Origin: JAHBXE01 sp044222195
GTDB taxonomy: Bacteria > Planctomycetota > Phycisphaerae > Phycisphaerales > UBA1924
Direction: 5' to 3'
Assembly: GCA_044222195.1 (NCBI GenBank)
Contig: JBGANS010000018.1
Location: 1 to 64,000, forward strand
Length of the DNA: 64,000 bases
Below are positions 1 through 7,198 of the stretch, piece after piece. Each line of letters starts with the position of its first letter. Positions within the stretch are counted from its first letter, which is position 1. Both the position numbers and the translations under genes were made by a program. Below the pieces are notes generated by a model. The model did not search any database. It had not been told where the DNA came from and saw only the letters and a list, made by a program, of their open reading frames with translations.

Positions 1-676
1 GGATTACCGCAAAGCGTTCGGATAACGAGTACGCAGAGGCGCCGAGATCACGCAGAGGACGCAGCGAGGAAGGCCGTGGTCGGAAGGTCATGCGGATGCC
101 GTCGTGCAGCACCCGCACAGTCCACCCCGGTGTTCCTGGCTCCAGATACTGGTTCCCCTCGGCGTCCTCGGCGTGAACTCTGCGCCTCTGCGTACCGCCG
201 TTCCTGTCCAATTCCACTTCAAACAAGAATTCCACCTCCACCGGCGCCCCGAGCGGCAACGCGATGCTTCCCACCGCGGCTCGTGCATGTCGGCCGGCGT
301 CTCCGAACACCTGGACGAGAAGTTCACTCGCGCCATTGGCCACCTTGGGCTGGTCGAAAAAGCCCGCCTCGCTGCACACGAATACGCCCACCCGCACCAC
401 CTGCCGGATGCTCGACAAGGTGCCGAGCTCCGCTTTCGCCGCCGCGAGCCCATTGAGCACACACTGGCGACCGCATTCCTGGGCGGTCTCGATCGAAACC
501 TGCCCCGGGACCACCCCCTTGGCAATCAGTTGTCCGTCCCGAAACGGCACTTGGCCGCTCACAAAGAGCAAGGATCCTGCCCTTCGGCACGGGATGTACG
601 CCGCCACCGGCTTGGAAGGGGAGGGAAGCTTGAGTCCCAGTTCAGTCAGTCGGGCTTCCGGGTCGATACGACTCAT
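1..676 (-). CDS. RidA/YjgF-family protein with 3' end running into a repeat element (open at window edge)
   Basis: The minus-strand frame from ATG 676-674 stays open to base 1, so no stop is seen. Residues 1 to about 158 match the YjgF/Yer057c/UK114 (RidA) fold: an N-terminal stretch LGLKLPSPSKPVAAYIP, LFVSGQVPF, NGASELLVQVFG, GRHARAAVG and ALPLGAPVEVEFLFEVE, which is where family members of about 155 residues normally end. RidA proteins deaminate reactive enamine/imine intermediates in the cytosol. Here the frame continues for at least 65 codons, most of them encoded by the hairpin repeat at 30-194 (for example TQRRRVHAEDAEGN), so the native stop has apparently been displaced. The RidA assignment is strong. 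Whether the tail is translated, and where it stops, cannot be told from this window. Confidence 0.8.
   Translation of the reverse strand, partial: MSRIDPEARLTELGLKLPSPSKPVAAYIPCRRAGSLLFVSGQVPFRDGQLIAKGVVPGQVSIETAQECGRQCVLNGLAAAKAELGTLSSIRQVVRVGVFVCSEAGFFDQPKVANGASELLVQVFGDAGRHARAAVGSIALPLGAPVEVEFLFEVELDRNGGTQRRRVHAEDAEGNQYLEPGTPGWTVRVLHDGIRMTFRPRPSSLRPLRDLGASAYSLSERFAVI
30..194. repeat. Long imperfect hairpin repeat, copy E1
   Basis: The left arm beginning TACGCAGAGGCGCCGAG is matched in reverse complement by the right arm ending CTCTGCGCCTCTGCGTA. The arms pair for roughly 45 bases with scattered mismatches and enclose a non-palindromic centre. The arms are built from repeated CGCAGAG/CGCCGAG words spaced 10-12 bases apart. 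The copy lies inside the open frame that continues ridA. No transposase, no terminal CA/TG and no clear target duplication are visible. The same architecture recurs at 5624, 34298 and 35697. Confidence 0.75.
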
Positions 677-821
677 GGCGGGGCTCCTTGAGTCCCCAAG
701 GTAGCGTCCCATCGTGACGCGGCCAGAGCTGCGTCAGCCCCTTCCCAGGTTTGCGGAAAGGAGGTGCCGGACAGAAGGCTCCGGAATCAAGGATTCTGCA
801 AGGGGATGCAACCCCCCCGGC

Positions 822-849
822 TTGACATGCGGAAAGTTCACTGTATCTT
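822..849 (+). promoter_or_regulatory. Sigma-70-like promoter
   Basis: TTGACA at 822-827 and TATCTT at 844-849 are separated by 16 bases. This is the best -35/-10 match in the region and points toward the prepilin-like gene starting at 1282. Confidence 0.55.
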
Positions 850-1224
850 GTAGGTGCACGCGTGCAGTTTGGTATGGCGAGTATGTGGGTGATTTGGTTC
901 CAGATGGCCTTATGAATTGTCGCTGGCTGCCGACTGATTGTCAGCCCCCCGCAATGCCCGCCGACAACTTGATGGCTCCCGCAGAACACGGAATCTCGTG
1001 TTCTCCGAGGGGCGGATCGTTTCGGCGGATCGGCCTTCATCTTGAGATCGCGTAGCCGGTTCGGCGCCACGTTTCGGGTGCGATGTGTTGTCGCTTCTCG
1101 ATTCGGGTGCCGCTCTTCGGTTCCGCGGCGGACCGGCGGAGGCCCATCCGGGAATCGTGGTATGCACGGCGCGAGAGCGCCAACAGCATCGGACGCGTTG
1201 TCCGACGCTGACGCAAGGAAACCC

Positions 1225-1261
1225 GGGGCCCGCGGACTTTCAATGTGAAAGCCGGGACCCC
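1225..1261 (+). promoter_or_regulatory. Leader hairpin just upstream of the ribosome site
   Basis: GGGG (1225-1228) pairs with CCCC (1258-1261). CCCG (1229-1232) pairs with CGGG after a bulged A. The inner arms CTTTCA (1237-1242) and TGAAAG (1246-1251) close on a three-base loop. The structure ends 10 bases before the GGAG at 1272-1275 that serves ATG 1282, so it could affect translation or mRNA stability. No T-tract follows, so it is unlikely to be a simple terminator. Confidence 0.45.
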
Positions 1262-1281
1262 AGACATGTTTGGAGACAGCA

Positions 1282-2286
1282 ATGAGAATCCGTAAGGCAT
1301 TTACCCTGATCGAGCTGCTGGTGGTCATCGCGATCATCGCCCTGCTCATCGGCATCCTCCTCCCGGCGCTGGGCAAGGCCCGTCAGTCGGCCCGCCAGCT
1401 CAAGGACAGCACCCAGGTCCGCGGCCTGCACCAGGGCATGGTCACCTGGGCGCAGAACAACGGGGACGACTATCCCCTGCCCAGCCGTGTGGACCGGGCC
1501 AGCTACGTGGTCAATCAGACCACGGCCAACGCCCACCTGAAGGACATCACCCGGCACATCTGGTCGATGCTCATCTTCAACGGCACGGTCTCGACGGAAA
1601 TCTTCATGAACCCCGCTGAGGCCAGCGGCGTCGTTCGCCTCTACGACGCGTACGAGTTCGACCAGCCCACCGGCGCCGTCACGCCCGTTCAGGCCACGTG
1701 GGATCCCAAGTTCCGCGGCACGCCCATGGACGCCGCGATCGGCACCCAGACGGCGACTGACCCGGGCAACAACTCCTACGGCCACACGCCGCCCTTCGGC
1801 AAGCGTCGCGCCCGTTGGACCAACAGCTTCAACGCCTCGGAAGTCGTCATCGGCAACCGCGGCCCGATTTTCAGTCTCACCGGCACCGGCGCGACCCGCC
1901 AGTGGAACCTGGTCACGGGTTCGGTCTACGGCGAGCAGTCGATCACGCTTCTGATTCACGGTAGCCGGGTCAAGTGGGAAGGTAACGAAGCGTTCAACGA
2001 CAACCACGTCGAGTTCCTCACCAAGGCCGACCCCGAGAACGTGACCTTCACGCTCGGCCAGGCTCAGGGCAACACCCGGACCGTTCCGGACAACATCTTC
2101 ATCAACGAGAACGACAACACCGGCGCCCCCGAGGCCGCCGGCGGCCAGAGCGCTTCTGCCGGCGCCAACCAGCAGGGCACCTACAACGACGGCACGGTCG
2201 CGAACAACGCGAACGCCTACATCCGCCCCCTCTTCGCCGTCACCGGCGCGAACACGGCTCCGACAATCCAGGTCTGGGTTGACTGA
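1282..2286 (+). CDS. Large prepilin-like protein (type II secretion/type IV pilin N-terminus)
   Basis: Protein of 334 residues. A short basic leader MRIRKA is followed by FTLIELLVVIAIIALLIG, the classic prepilin-peptidase site (cleavage before Phe7, with Glu at mature position 5) and membrane helix. The rest is a large soluble domain containing LLIHGSRVKWEGN...DNHV, a relative of the H-X9-DG signature found in the very numerous planctomycete prepilin-like proteins. I chose ATG 1282 over the upstream in-frame TTG because GGAG lies 6 bases before it. A paralog follows at 2433 with the same N-terminus, the same WAQNNGD.YPLPS stretch and the same C-terminal VD ending. The products are probably exported and assembled, or exposed, at the cell surface. 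The specific role is unknown. Confidence 0.85.
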   Translation: MRIRKAFTLIELLVVIAIIALLIGILLPALGKARQSARQLKDSTQVRGLHQGMVTWAQNNGDDYPLPSRVDRASYVVNQTTANAHLKDITRHIWSMLIFNGTVSTEIFMNPAEASGVVRLYDAYEFDQPTGAVTPVQATWDPKFRGTPMDAAIGTQTATDPGNNSYGHTPPFGKRRARWTNSFNASEVVIGNRGPIFSLTGTGATRQWNLVTGSVYGEQSITLLIHGSRVKWEGNEAFNDNHVEFLTKADPENVTFTLGQAQGNTRTVPDNIFINENDNTGAPEAAGGQSASAGANQQGTYNDGTVANNANAYIRPLFAVTGANTAPTIQVWVD

Positions 2287-2432
2287 GTTCCGGTTCGATC
2301 CTGAGTTCACACTCAAGAGGGCCGCTGCCCAAGGGCATCCAGGGGCCGGACGCGGCGATTCGGGGCCGTCGAGTTTCGGGATGAAACCGCCCGAACGCCG
2401 AAGGTGTATAAGCACAGCGACGGAGGTGCCGC

Positions 2433-3440
2433 GTGGGTGTTTCCCTGCCTCGCCCGCGACAAGCCATGCCCCGAGGGCGCCCAGCGCGGTCCGCCACCAC
2501 CTCTGAGCGGGCCTTCACGCTGATTGAGCTTCTGGTCGTCATCGCCATCATCGGGACCCTGATGAGCCTCCTGTTGCCCGCCCTGGGACAGGCACGCCGG
2601 ACCGCCCGCCAGCTCAAGTGCTCGACGAGCATCCGAAGCATCGTCCAGGGCATGGTCATGTGGGCCCAAAACAACGGCGACAGCTACCCCCTGCCCAGCA
2701 AGGTGGACCAGACCGAGGCGACCGTCGCGGTCCAGATCGTGGACGCCGAGAAGAACAACACGGGCAACATCATGTCGCTGATGGTGTACTCAGGGTTGGT
2801 ACCGCCGGTCCTGTGCCGCTGTCCGTCGGAGGTCAACGAGCTCGTGCAGGTCGATGAGGGGTACGAGTACCTCGAACCCCAGCGGGCCCTGGTTCCCAAG
2901 GCCGCGGCGTGGGATCCTGGCTTTGCAGGCGTGCCCGACGAGCAGGGGACGGGCGGAGGGTCGGTGAGACGATCGATCAACGCCAACACGTCGTACGCCC
3001 ACCTGATGCCCTTTGGTGGGCGGAGGGCCCGATGGCAGAGCACCTACAACACGAACGAGGCGGTCTTCAGTGATCGAGGTCCGGTGTACGGGGGCTCGCC
3101 CGGGGCGTGGCAGCTTGTGCCGGGGCCTTTCGGCACCAACTCCAATGCGCTGCGGATTCATGGCTCTCCGAAGCGGTGGAACGGCAACGTGGGATACAAC
3201 GATGGGCGGGTCAGCCAGGAAAGCCAGCCGGACCCGAAAGCGCTGCATTGGTCGTTCCCGGCGCTGGGGCCATCGCAGCGCAACAGCCACGACAATCTCT
3301 TCGTGAACGAGAACGACTTGACGGGCATCGTGGAGTCGGACAACGAGCCGGGTCGCAACTCCAACGCGTTGCTCCGACCGTACAAGGACGTCCGCCTCGG
3401 GGCCAATGACGAGATCCGCTGCACGCCCTGGGTGGACTGA
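2433..3440 (+). CDS. Large prepilin-like protein, paralog of the preceding gene
   Basis: Protein of 335 residues starting at GTG 2433, chosen because GGAGGT lies at 2422-2427 with a 5-base spacer. The leader is long (27 residues, Arg/Ser-rich) before the prepilin site FTLIELLVVIAIIGTLMS. WAQNNGDSYPLPSKVD and LRIHGSPKRWNGN...NDGRV are shared with the upstream protein, and both end in WVD. The second copy carries the canonical DG where the first has DN. The 146-base gap to the first gene has no evident terminator, so co-transcription is likely. The pair looks like a tandem duplication. Confidence 0.85.
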   Translation: MGVSLPRPRQAMPRGRPARSATTSERAFTLIELLVVIAIIGTLMSLLLPALGQARRTARQLKCSTSIRSIVQGMVMWAQNNGDSYPLPSKVDQTEATVAVQIVDAEKNNTGNIMSLMVYSGLVPPVLCRCPSEVNELVQVDEGYEYLEPQRALVPKAAAWDPGFAGVPDEQGTGGGSVRRSINANTSYAHLMPFGGRRARWQSTYNTNEAVFSDRGPVYGGSPGAWQLVPGPFGTNSNALRIHGSPKRWNGNVGYNDGRVSQESQPDPKALHWSFPALGPSQRNSHDNLFVNENDLTGIVESDNEPGRNSNALLRPYKDVRLGANDEIRCTPWVD

Positions 3441-3449
3441 ACCGATCCG

Positions 3450-3668
3450 TCAATCGCCGCGACGCCGGAAGCGCCGGACCGCGATGATGGCGGCGACCGT
3501 TCCCAGGCTCGCCCACGCCGTGGCGGGCATGGGGGCGATGTGCGGCGAATCGGCGCCGTTCCCCGAGCGACGCGAACTCGACGCGGGATCAGCGCCCAGG
3601 ACCACAGCGCAGCAGAGTGTGAATGCGACGACGATCGTCGCCGCGGCGAAGCCTTTGGAGGCCCGCAT
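3450..3668 (-). CDS. Mini surface protein: signal peptide plus CTERM-like tail
   Basis: Protein of 72 residues. The N-terminus MRASKGFAAATIVVAFTLCC is a signal peptide. The C-terminus is a PxPATAWASLG motif, a hydrophobic segment and a terminal RRFRRR cluster, which is the tripartite plan of PEP/VPLPA-CTERM sorting tails and resembles the tail of the next gene (PLPTAAWAGLAMLGG...RKARRR). Only about 25 polar, Ser-rich residues lie between them. Start ATG 3668 has AGAGGG upstream; a longer start at 3710 is possible. It may be a remnant of a longer anchored protein or a true short envelope peptide. It is convergent with the prepilin gene, whose stop is 10 bases away. Confidence 0.55.
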   Translation of the reverse strand: MRASKGFAAATIVVAFTLCCAVVLGADPASSSRRSGNGADSPHIAPMPATAWASLGTVAAIIAVRRFRRRGD

Positions 3669-3914
3669 GGCCGCCCTCTTTCTTGCCGGAGAGTCCCGGC
3701 ATTCCCTCACCGTGCCGATCGTCCCTCACGCAGGCCGGCCGCCTCTCACCGCGGCCGATCATCGATCGACAGTGTTCTCTATACCTCAGAAACAGGCACT
3801 GAGCAAGGCGTGAAACGAATGAGGGCACGCGATGTTGCGTGGATCGATAGAGGGGCGGCAGAAAATGCGCTCGGGCACACGAAACGGTCGTTCGCTCTGA
3901 GAACAGCGAAGGCC

Positions 3915-4574
3915 TCAGCGGCGACGAGCCTTGCGGATGAGGGCGATCCCGCCGAGCATCGCAAGACCAGCCCAGGCGGCGGTCGGGAGGGGGACGACAT
4001 TGACGAAGACATCCATGTCGCCCGAGCCCGCGCCGAACTCATCGGGGAGCCAGTTGAACTGGAGGAAACTGCCGATGAGGGGGAGGTTGAACCAGGGAGA
4101 GACGTTGACGTTGCCGAACTGGGCATCGCTGAAAGCGCCGCCTCCCATGAGGCCTTCGATCTTGAATCCGCCGCCGACATAGGTGGACACCTGGCCGCCG
4201 GAGGAGATGTTCGTGGTATAGGTATCCGTTCCGCCGTTGACCGCGATCGAAAGCGATCCGCCGGTGACCTGGCCATTGACCATGTTGATCTGGCCGGTGA
4301 AGTTGGACAGCGAACCGTTGAAACCCATGTTGACCAGGGGCCCGCCCGCGGCCGTGTTGCCGAACATGCCGTTGAGAACCGTGGTGTTGGCGATCATCGA
4401 GAAGTTGATCGAGCCCGTGTGCGTCAGCCCGCCGAAAGCGGAGCTTCCGCCCGCCGCGTTGTGAGACTGAACGGCGAAACTGTTGACGTCGAACTGGAGG
4501 ACGGGATCGGCGCTGGCGGCGGCGGCGACACAGAGCACAGATGCAGCGCCCACCGCAGTGGCAAGTCTGAACAT
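3915..4574 (-). CDS. VPLPA-CTERM-type secreted protein
   Basis: Protein of 219 residues. It has a signal peptide (MFRLATAVGAASVLCVAAAASA), a Gly/Asn/Ser-rich beta-type domain and a C-terminal VPLPTAAWAGLAMLGG, hydrophobic helix and RKARRR, which is a VPLPA-CTERM sorting signal. Such tails are thought to be processed by exosortase-type systems in organisms that make exopolysaccharide. The start at 4574 is preceded by GAGAGGAAAA. The function of the mature domain is not recognisable. It is divergent from the rhamnose cluster. Confidence 0.8.
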   Translation of the reverse strand: MFRLATAVGAASVLCVAAAASADPVLQFDVNSFAVQSHNAAGGSSAFGGLTHTGSINFSMIANTTVLNGMFGNTAAGGPLVNMGFNGSLSNFTGQINMVNGQVTGGSLSIAVNGGTDTYTTNISSGGQVSTYVGGGFKIEGLMGGGAFSDAQFGNVNVSPWFNLPLIGSFLQFNWLPDEFGAGSGDMDVFVNVVPLPTAAWAGLAMLGGIALIRKARRR

Positions 4575-4801
4575 TTTTCCTCTCACTCTCTGCCTGTCCC
4601 GGCCTGTCGGGACGGACTCCGAAACACACCCACCCGTACATTGAATGGCAAACAAAGGCTCGTATGACAGTAGACCACGGGGAGCGGTTTGAAGCAAGGG
4701 TCGAGGCGGAAATTTGATGTTCTCGGCACCGCGCTGTGCGGTGTCGCTCAGGTCTGAGGCAATCGTGACGGCGGCGCGTGGGGAAGCGGAGGTACGGGTC
4801 T

Positions 4802-4807
4802 TATAAT
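4802..4807 (+). promoter_or_regulatory. Possible -10 element for the rhamnose cluster
   Basis: A perfect TATAAT lies 57 bases upstream of the rfbA start, but no good -35 hexamer is seen at the right distance. This is weak evidence on its own. Confidence 0.35.
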
Positions 4808-4863
4808 CGCCTCACGCACAGCGGCCGGCAGGCCGATGAATGCGGCTGCTGGAGGATTGACGC

Positions 4864-5625
4864 ATGAAGGGGATCATCCTTGCGGGCGGGCTTGGAACGC
4901 GGCTGAGGCCGTTGACGCTGGTGACCAATAAGCACCTGCTGCCGGTGTACGACAAGCCCATGATCTATTACCCGATTCAGTGCCTGTTGAACGCGGGCAT
5001 TCGGGACATTCTTATCGTGACGGGTGGGGAGCACGCCGGGGACTTCCTCAAGCTCCTGAAGAACGGGAAGCACCTGGGGATCCGGCACCTGGAGTACGCC
5101 TACCAGGAGGGCGAGGGCGGGATCGCGGATGCGCTGAAACTGGCGGAAGAGTTTGCCGACGGCGGGAAGATCTGCGTTGTGCTCGGCGACAACATCATCG
5201 AGAGCAACATCAAGCGGGCGTCCGGGTCGTTCTTCACGCAGGCGAGCGGCGCGAAGCTGCTCCTGAAGGAAGTTCCGGACCCGGAGCGGTTTGGCGTGGC
5301 CCGCTTTGAAGGTGAGGCCGGACAGGGCCGGATTGTCGAGATCATCGAGAAGCCCAAGAAGGCTCCGAGCAACTACGCGGTCACCGGCATCTACTTCTAC
5401 GATCACGACGTCTTCACGATGTGCAAGGGTCTCAAGCCTTCGGGGCGCGGCGAGCTTGAAATCACCGACGTGAACAACGCGTACCTGGCTCGGGGCGACC
5501 TGACGTACGAAATCCTGGATGGATGGTGGACAGACGCGGGGCAGTTTGAGAGCCTGCACCGGGCGAGCGCGTACGTCGCGGACGGCGGGGCCAATCATGC
5601 CGAGTTTGTCGGGGCGAAAAGCTAA
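4864..5625 (+). CDS. rfbA: Glucose-1-phosphate thymidylyltransferase
   Basis: Protein of 253 residues. It makes dTDP-glucose from dTTP and glucose-1-phosphate, the first step of dTDP-L-rhamnose synthesis. The N-terminal nucleotide-binding signature GGLGTRLRPLT, then KHLLPVYDKPMIYYP, VLGDNII near residue 105, EKPKKAPSNYAVTGIYFYD and the WWTDAG motif near the C-terminus are all present. It is shorter than the roughly 290-residue enterobacterial RmlA, as in the compact RmlA type found in many other bacteria and archaea. It is first in a same-strand set with the 3,5-epimerase-like, reductase and dehydratase genes. A hairpin repeat begins within its stop codon. Confidence 0.93.
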   Translation: MKGIILAGGLGTRLRPLTLVTNKHLLPVYDKPMIYYPIQCLLNAGIRDILIVTGGEHAGDFLKLLKNGKHLGIRHLEYAYQEGEGGIADALKLAEEFADGGKICVVLGDNIIESNIKRASGSFFTQASGAKLLLKEVPDPERFGVARFEGEAGQGRIVEIIEKPKKAPSNYAVTGIYFYDHDVFTMCKGLKPSGRGELEITDVNNAYLARGDLTYEILDGWWTDAGQFESLHRASAYVADGGANHAEFVGAKS

Positions 5626-5776
5626 GGCTGTACGCAGAGGTCGCAGAGTGAAGACGCAGAGATCGCAGAGTGAGAACAGTGTTCAAGACAGAGTGCCGGA
5701 CGCGAGTGCCTTTGACCATGCTTGTTCCTCTCCGCGCCCTCTGCGTTTTCACTCTGCGGCGTCTGCGTACAGCCTT
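5624..5776. repeat. Long imperfect hairpin repeat, copy E2
   Basis: The left arm AAGGCTGTACGCAGA (5624-5638) is repeated in perfect reverse complement at 5762-5776. Further CGCAGAG words pair inside the arms with a few mismatches. The element overlaps the last bases of the rfbA stop codon and ends 5 bases before the GGAG serving the next gene, so it fills the rfbA-rfbC gap and would fold into a long stem in the transcript. Confidence 0.8.
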
Positions 5777-5791
5777 TGATCGGAGAATCCC

Positions 5792-6286
5792 TTGACCCCG
5801 ACCTCACCACGTGTCATGACCGATTCGGTTCCCGCGGCGTTCGAGGCCGCGATGGCCGGCAAGGAGCCCGTGTTCGTCCCGCAGCAGGTGTTCACGGATG
5901 ACCGCGGCTGGTCGCTGATGAACCAACTCCTGGGCGTGATGAAACCGGAGGGACAGGTCAACTTCTCGGTGCAGTATCCGGGCGTGATCAAGGCGTGGCA
6001 CCGGCACTCGCTGCAGACCGATTTCTGGATCTGCCTGACAGGCCACATCAAAGTTGGTGTGTACCGCGAAGAGGACCAGAAGGCGTGGCTCGCGGTGATC
6101 GGCGAGAAGAAGCCCGGCGTGATGATCATTCCGCCGCCCCTGTGGCACGGTGCGGCGACGGTGGGGGATGTGCAGGCGGGGCTGCTCTACTACGTCACGC
6201 ACGCGTACAACGCGAAACAGCCGGATGAGCAACGCCGGGCGCACGACGGCGTGCCGGGGTTCCCGTGGGGAGTGCGGCACGGATGA
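5792..6286 (+). CDS. dTDP-4-dehydrorhamnose 3,5-epimerase-like cupin
   Basis: Protein of 164 residues. RmlC-like features are the DDRGWSLMNQL segment, YPGVIKAWHRHSLQTDFWICLTGHIKVGVY, carrying the cupin histidines, and PPPLWHGAATVGD. Position between rfbA and rfbD supports the epimerase step of dTDP-L-rhamnose synthesis, but the sequence diverges from textbook RmlC, so I leave the symbol blank. TTG 5792 is favoured because GGAG sits 6 bases upstream; ATG 5816 is the alternative. The stop overlaps the rfbD start as ATGA. Confidence 0.75.
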   Translation: MTPTSPRVMTDSVPAAFEAAMAGKEPVFVPQQVFTDDRGWSLMNQLLGVMKPEGQVNFSVQYPGVIKAWHRHSLQTDFWICLTGHIKVGVYREEDQKAWLAVIGEKKPGVMIIPPPLWHGAATVGDVQAGLLYYVTHAYNAKQPDEQRRAHDGVPGFPWGVRHG

Positions 6287-7137
6287 GCGGGGCAGCTCCC
6301 GTCTTTCTCGTTCTCGGTGGCAAGGGAATGCTCGGGCGGGCGTTCGGTGCCGCGCTGGAATACAACGCGCTGCCGTATCGGTCTGTGGATCTCGACGAGG
6401 TCGATGTCTGTAACCCGGCATCTGTGCGGGCCGCGATCTTTCCCGGCGTGCGGTTCGTGCTGAACTGCGCGGCGTGGACGAACGTGGATCTGGCGGAGAA
6501 GGAAGAGGCCGCGGCGACGAAGGTCAACGGGCGAGCGGTCGGCGATCTCGCGGTTCGGTGCGCCGAGGTTGGAGCGATGCTCGTGACCTACAGCACGGAC
6601 TACGTCTTCGATGGACTGGCGACCTCGCCCTACCGGACGAATCAAGAGCGAGCGCCGCTCAACGCCTACGGGCGGAGCAAGGCGGTCGGCGAGGCGCTGC
6701 TAGAGAAGTCCGAAGGCCCGTGGATGAACATCCGGACGAGCTGGCTCTACGCCCCGTGGGGGAACAACTTCGTCCGCACGATTGCGAAGCTCTTGCGCGA
6801 CAAGCCGAGCATCAAGGTCGTGAACGACCAGCGGGGAAGACCGACGAGTGCGGAGCATCTGGCCGCGGCGACGCTGGGAATGATCGATGCGGGGGCGACG
6901 GGGATGCAGCACGTGACCGATGGCGGGGAGTGCACTTGGTTTGAGTTTGCTGGGGAGATTGGGAAGCTGACCGGTGCGCCCGGAAAGGTCGAGCCGTGCA
7001 CGAGCGCGGAGTTCCCGCGGCCGGCGAAGCGGCCCGCGTACAGCGTTCTCGATTTGAGTGAGACGGAGAAGCTGATTGGGCCGATGCCGGATTGGCGGGC
7101 GAACCTGGCGAAGGTCGCGCGGCGGCTGGAGGCCTAG
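6283..7137 (+). CDS. rfbD: dTDP-4-dehydrorhamnose reductase
   Basis: Protein of 284 residues. It is an NAD(P)H-dependent short-chain dehydrogenase that performs the last step to dTDP-L-rhamnose. An N-terminal dinucleotide-binding motif LGGKGMLGRA, NCAAWTNVDLAEKEE, STDYVFDG and the catalytic YGRSK (Y-x-x-x-K) are seen. Start ATG 6283 overlaps the upstream stop by four bases (ATGA), implying translational coupling. An upstream in-frame GTG at 6265 is less likely. Confidence 0.92.
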   Translation: MSGAAPVFLVLGGKGMLGRAFGAALEYNALPYRSVDLDEVDVCNPASVRAAIFPGVRFVLNCAAWTNVDLAEKEEAAATKVNGRAVGDLAVRCAEVGAMLVTYSTDYVFDGLATSPYRTNQERAPLNAYGRSKAVGEALLEKSEGPWMNIRTSWLYAPWGNNFVRTIAKLLRDKPSIKVVNDQRGRPTSAEHLAAATLGMIDAGATGMQHVTDGGECTWFEFAGEIGKLTGAPGKVEPCTSAEFPRPAKRPAYSVLDLSETEKLIGPMPDWRANLAKVARRLEA

Positions 7138-7159
7138 GCTCGGGTCGTGATCGAGAAGC

Positions 7160-7194
7160 AGGCAAAAGGCATCAGGCACAAGGCAACAGGCGAC
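7160..7194 (+). repeat. Five degenerate heptamer repeats (AGGCNNN) before rfbB
   Basis: Five consecutive seven-base units read AGGCAAA, AGGCATC, AGGCACA, AGGCAAC and AGGCGAC. The array ends 4 bases before the rfbB start codon at 7199. No other clear Shine-Dalgarno is present, so the AGG words may stand in as weak ribosome sites, or the array may be a member of a dispersed intergenic repeat family. Confidence 0.65.
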
Positions 7195-7198
7195 CGGA

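Larger units (their letters stand above)
677..1281. other. Divergent intergenic region and long leader before a prepilin-like gene
   Basis: About 600 bases separate ridA from the first prepilin-like gene. I find no convincing coding frame: the open frames here lack family features and a good ribosome site. The stretch holds a sigma-70-like promoter at 822-849 and a strong hairpin at 1225-1261. If that promoter is used, the mRNA leader would be about 420 bases. Confidence 0.5.

Noticed and set aside
30..194. Insertion sequence for the hairpin repeat family
   Set aside because: No transposase frame in any copy and no clear target duplications. At most a non-autonomous element, so I list them as repeats.
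714..1055. 113-codon frame between ridA and the prepilin gene
   Set aside because: No ribosome site, no family features, and it contains the likely promoter at 822-849.
1240..2415. 391-codon minus-strand frame opposite the first prepilin-like gene
   Set aside because: The plus strand has a clear prepilin signature and ribosome site. The opposite frame has no domain and is a by-product of high GC.
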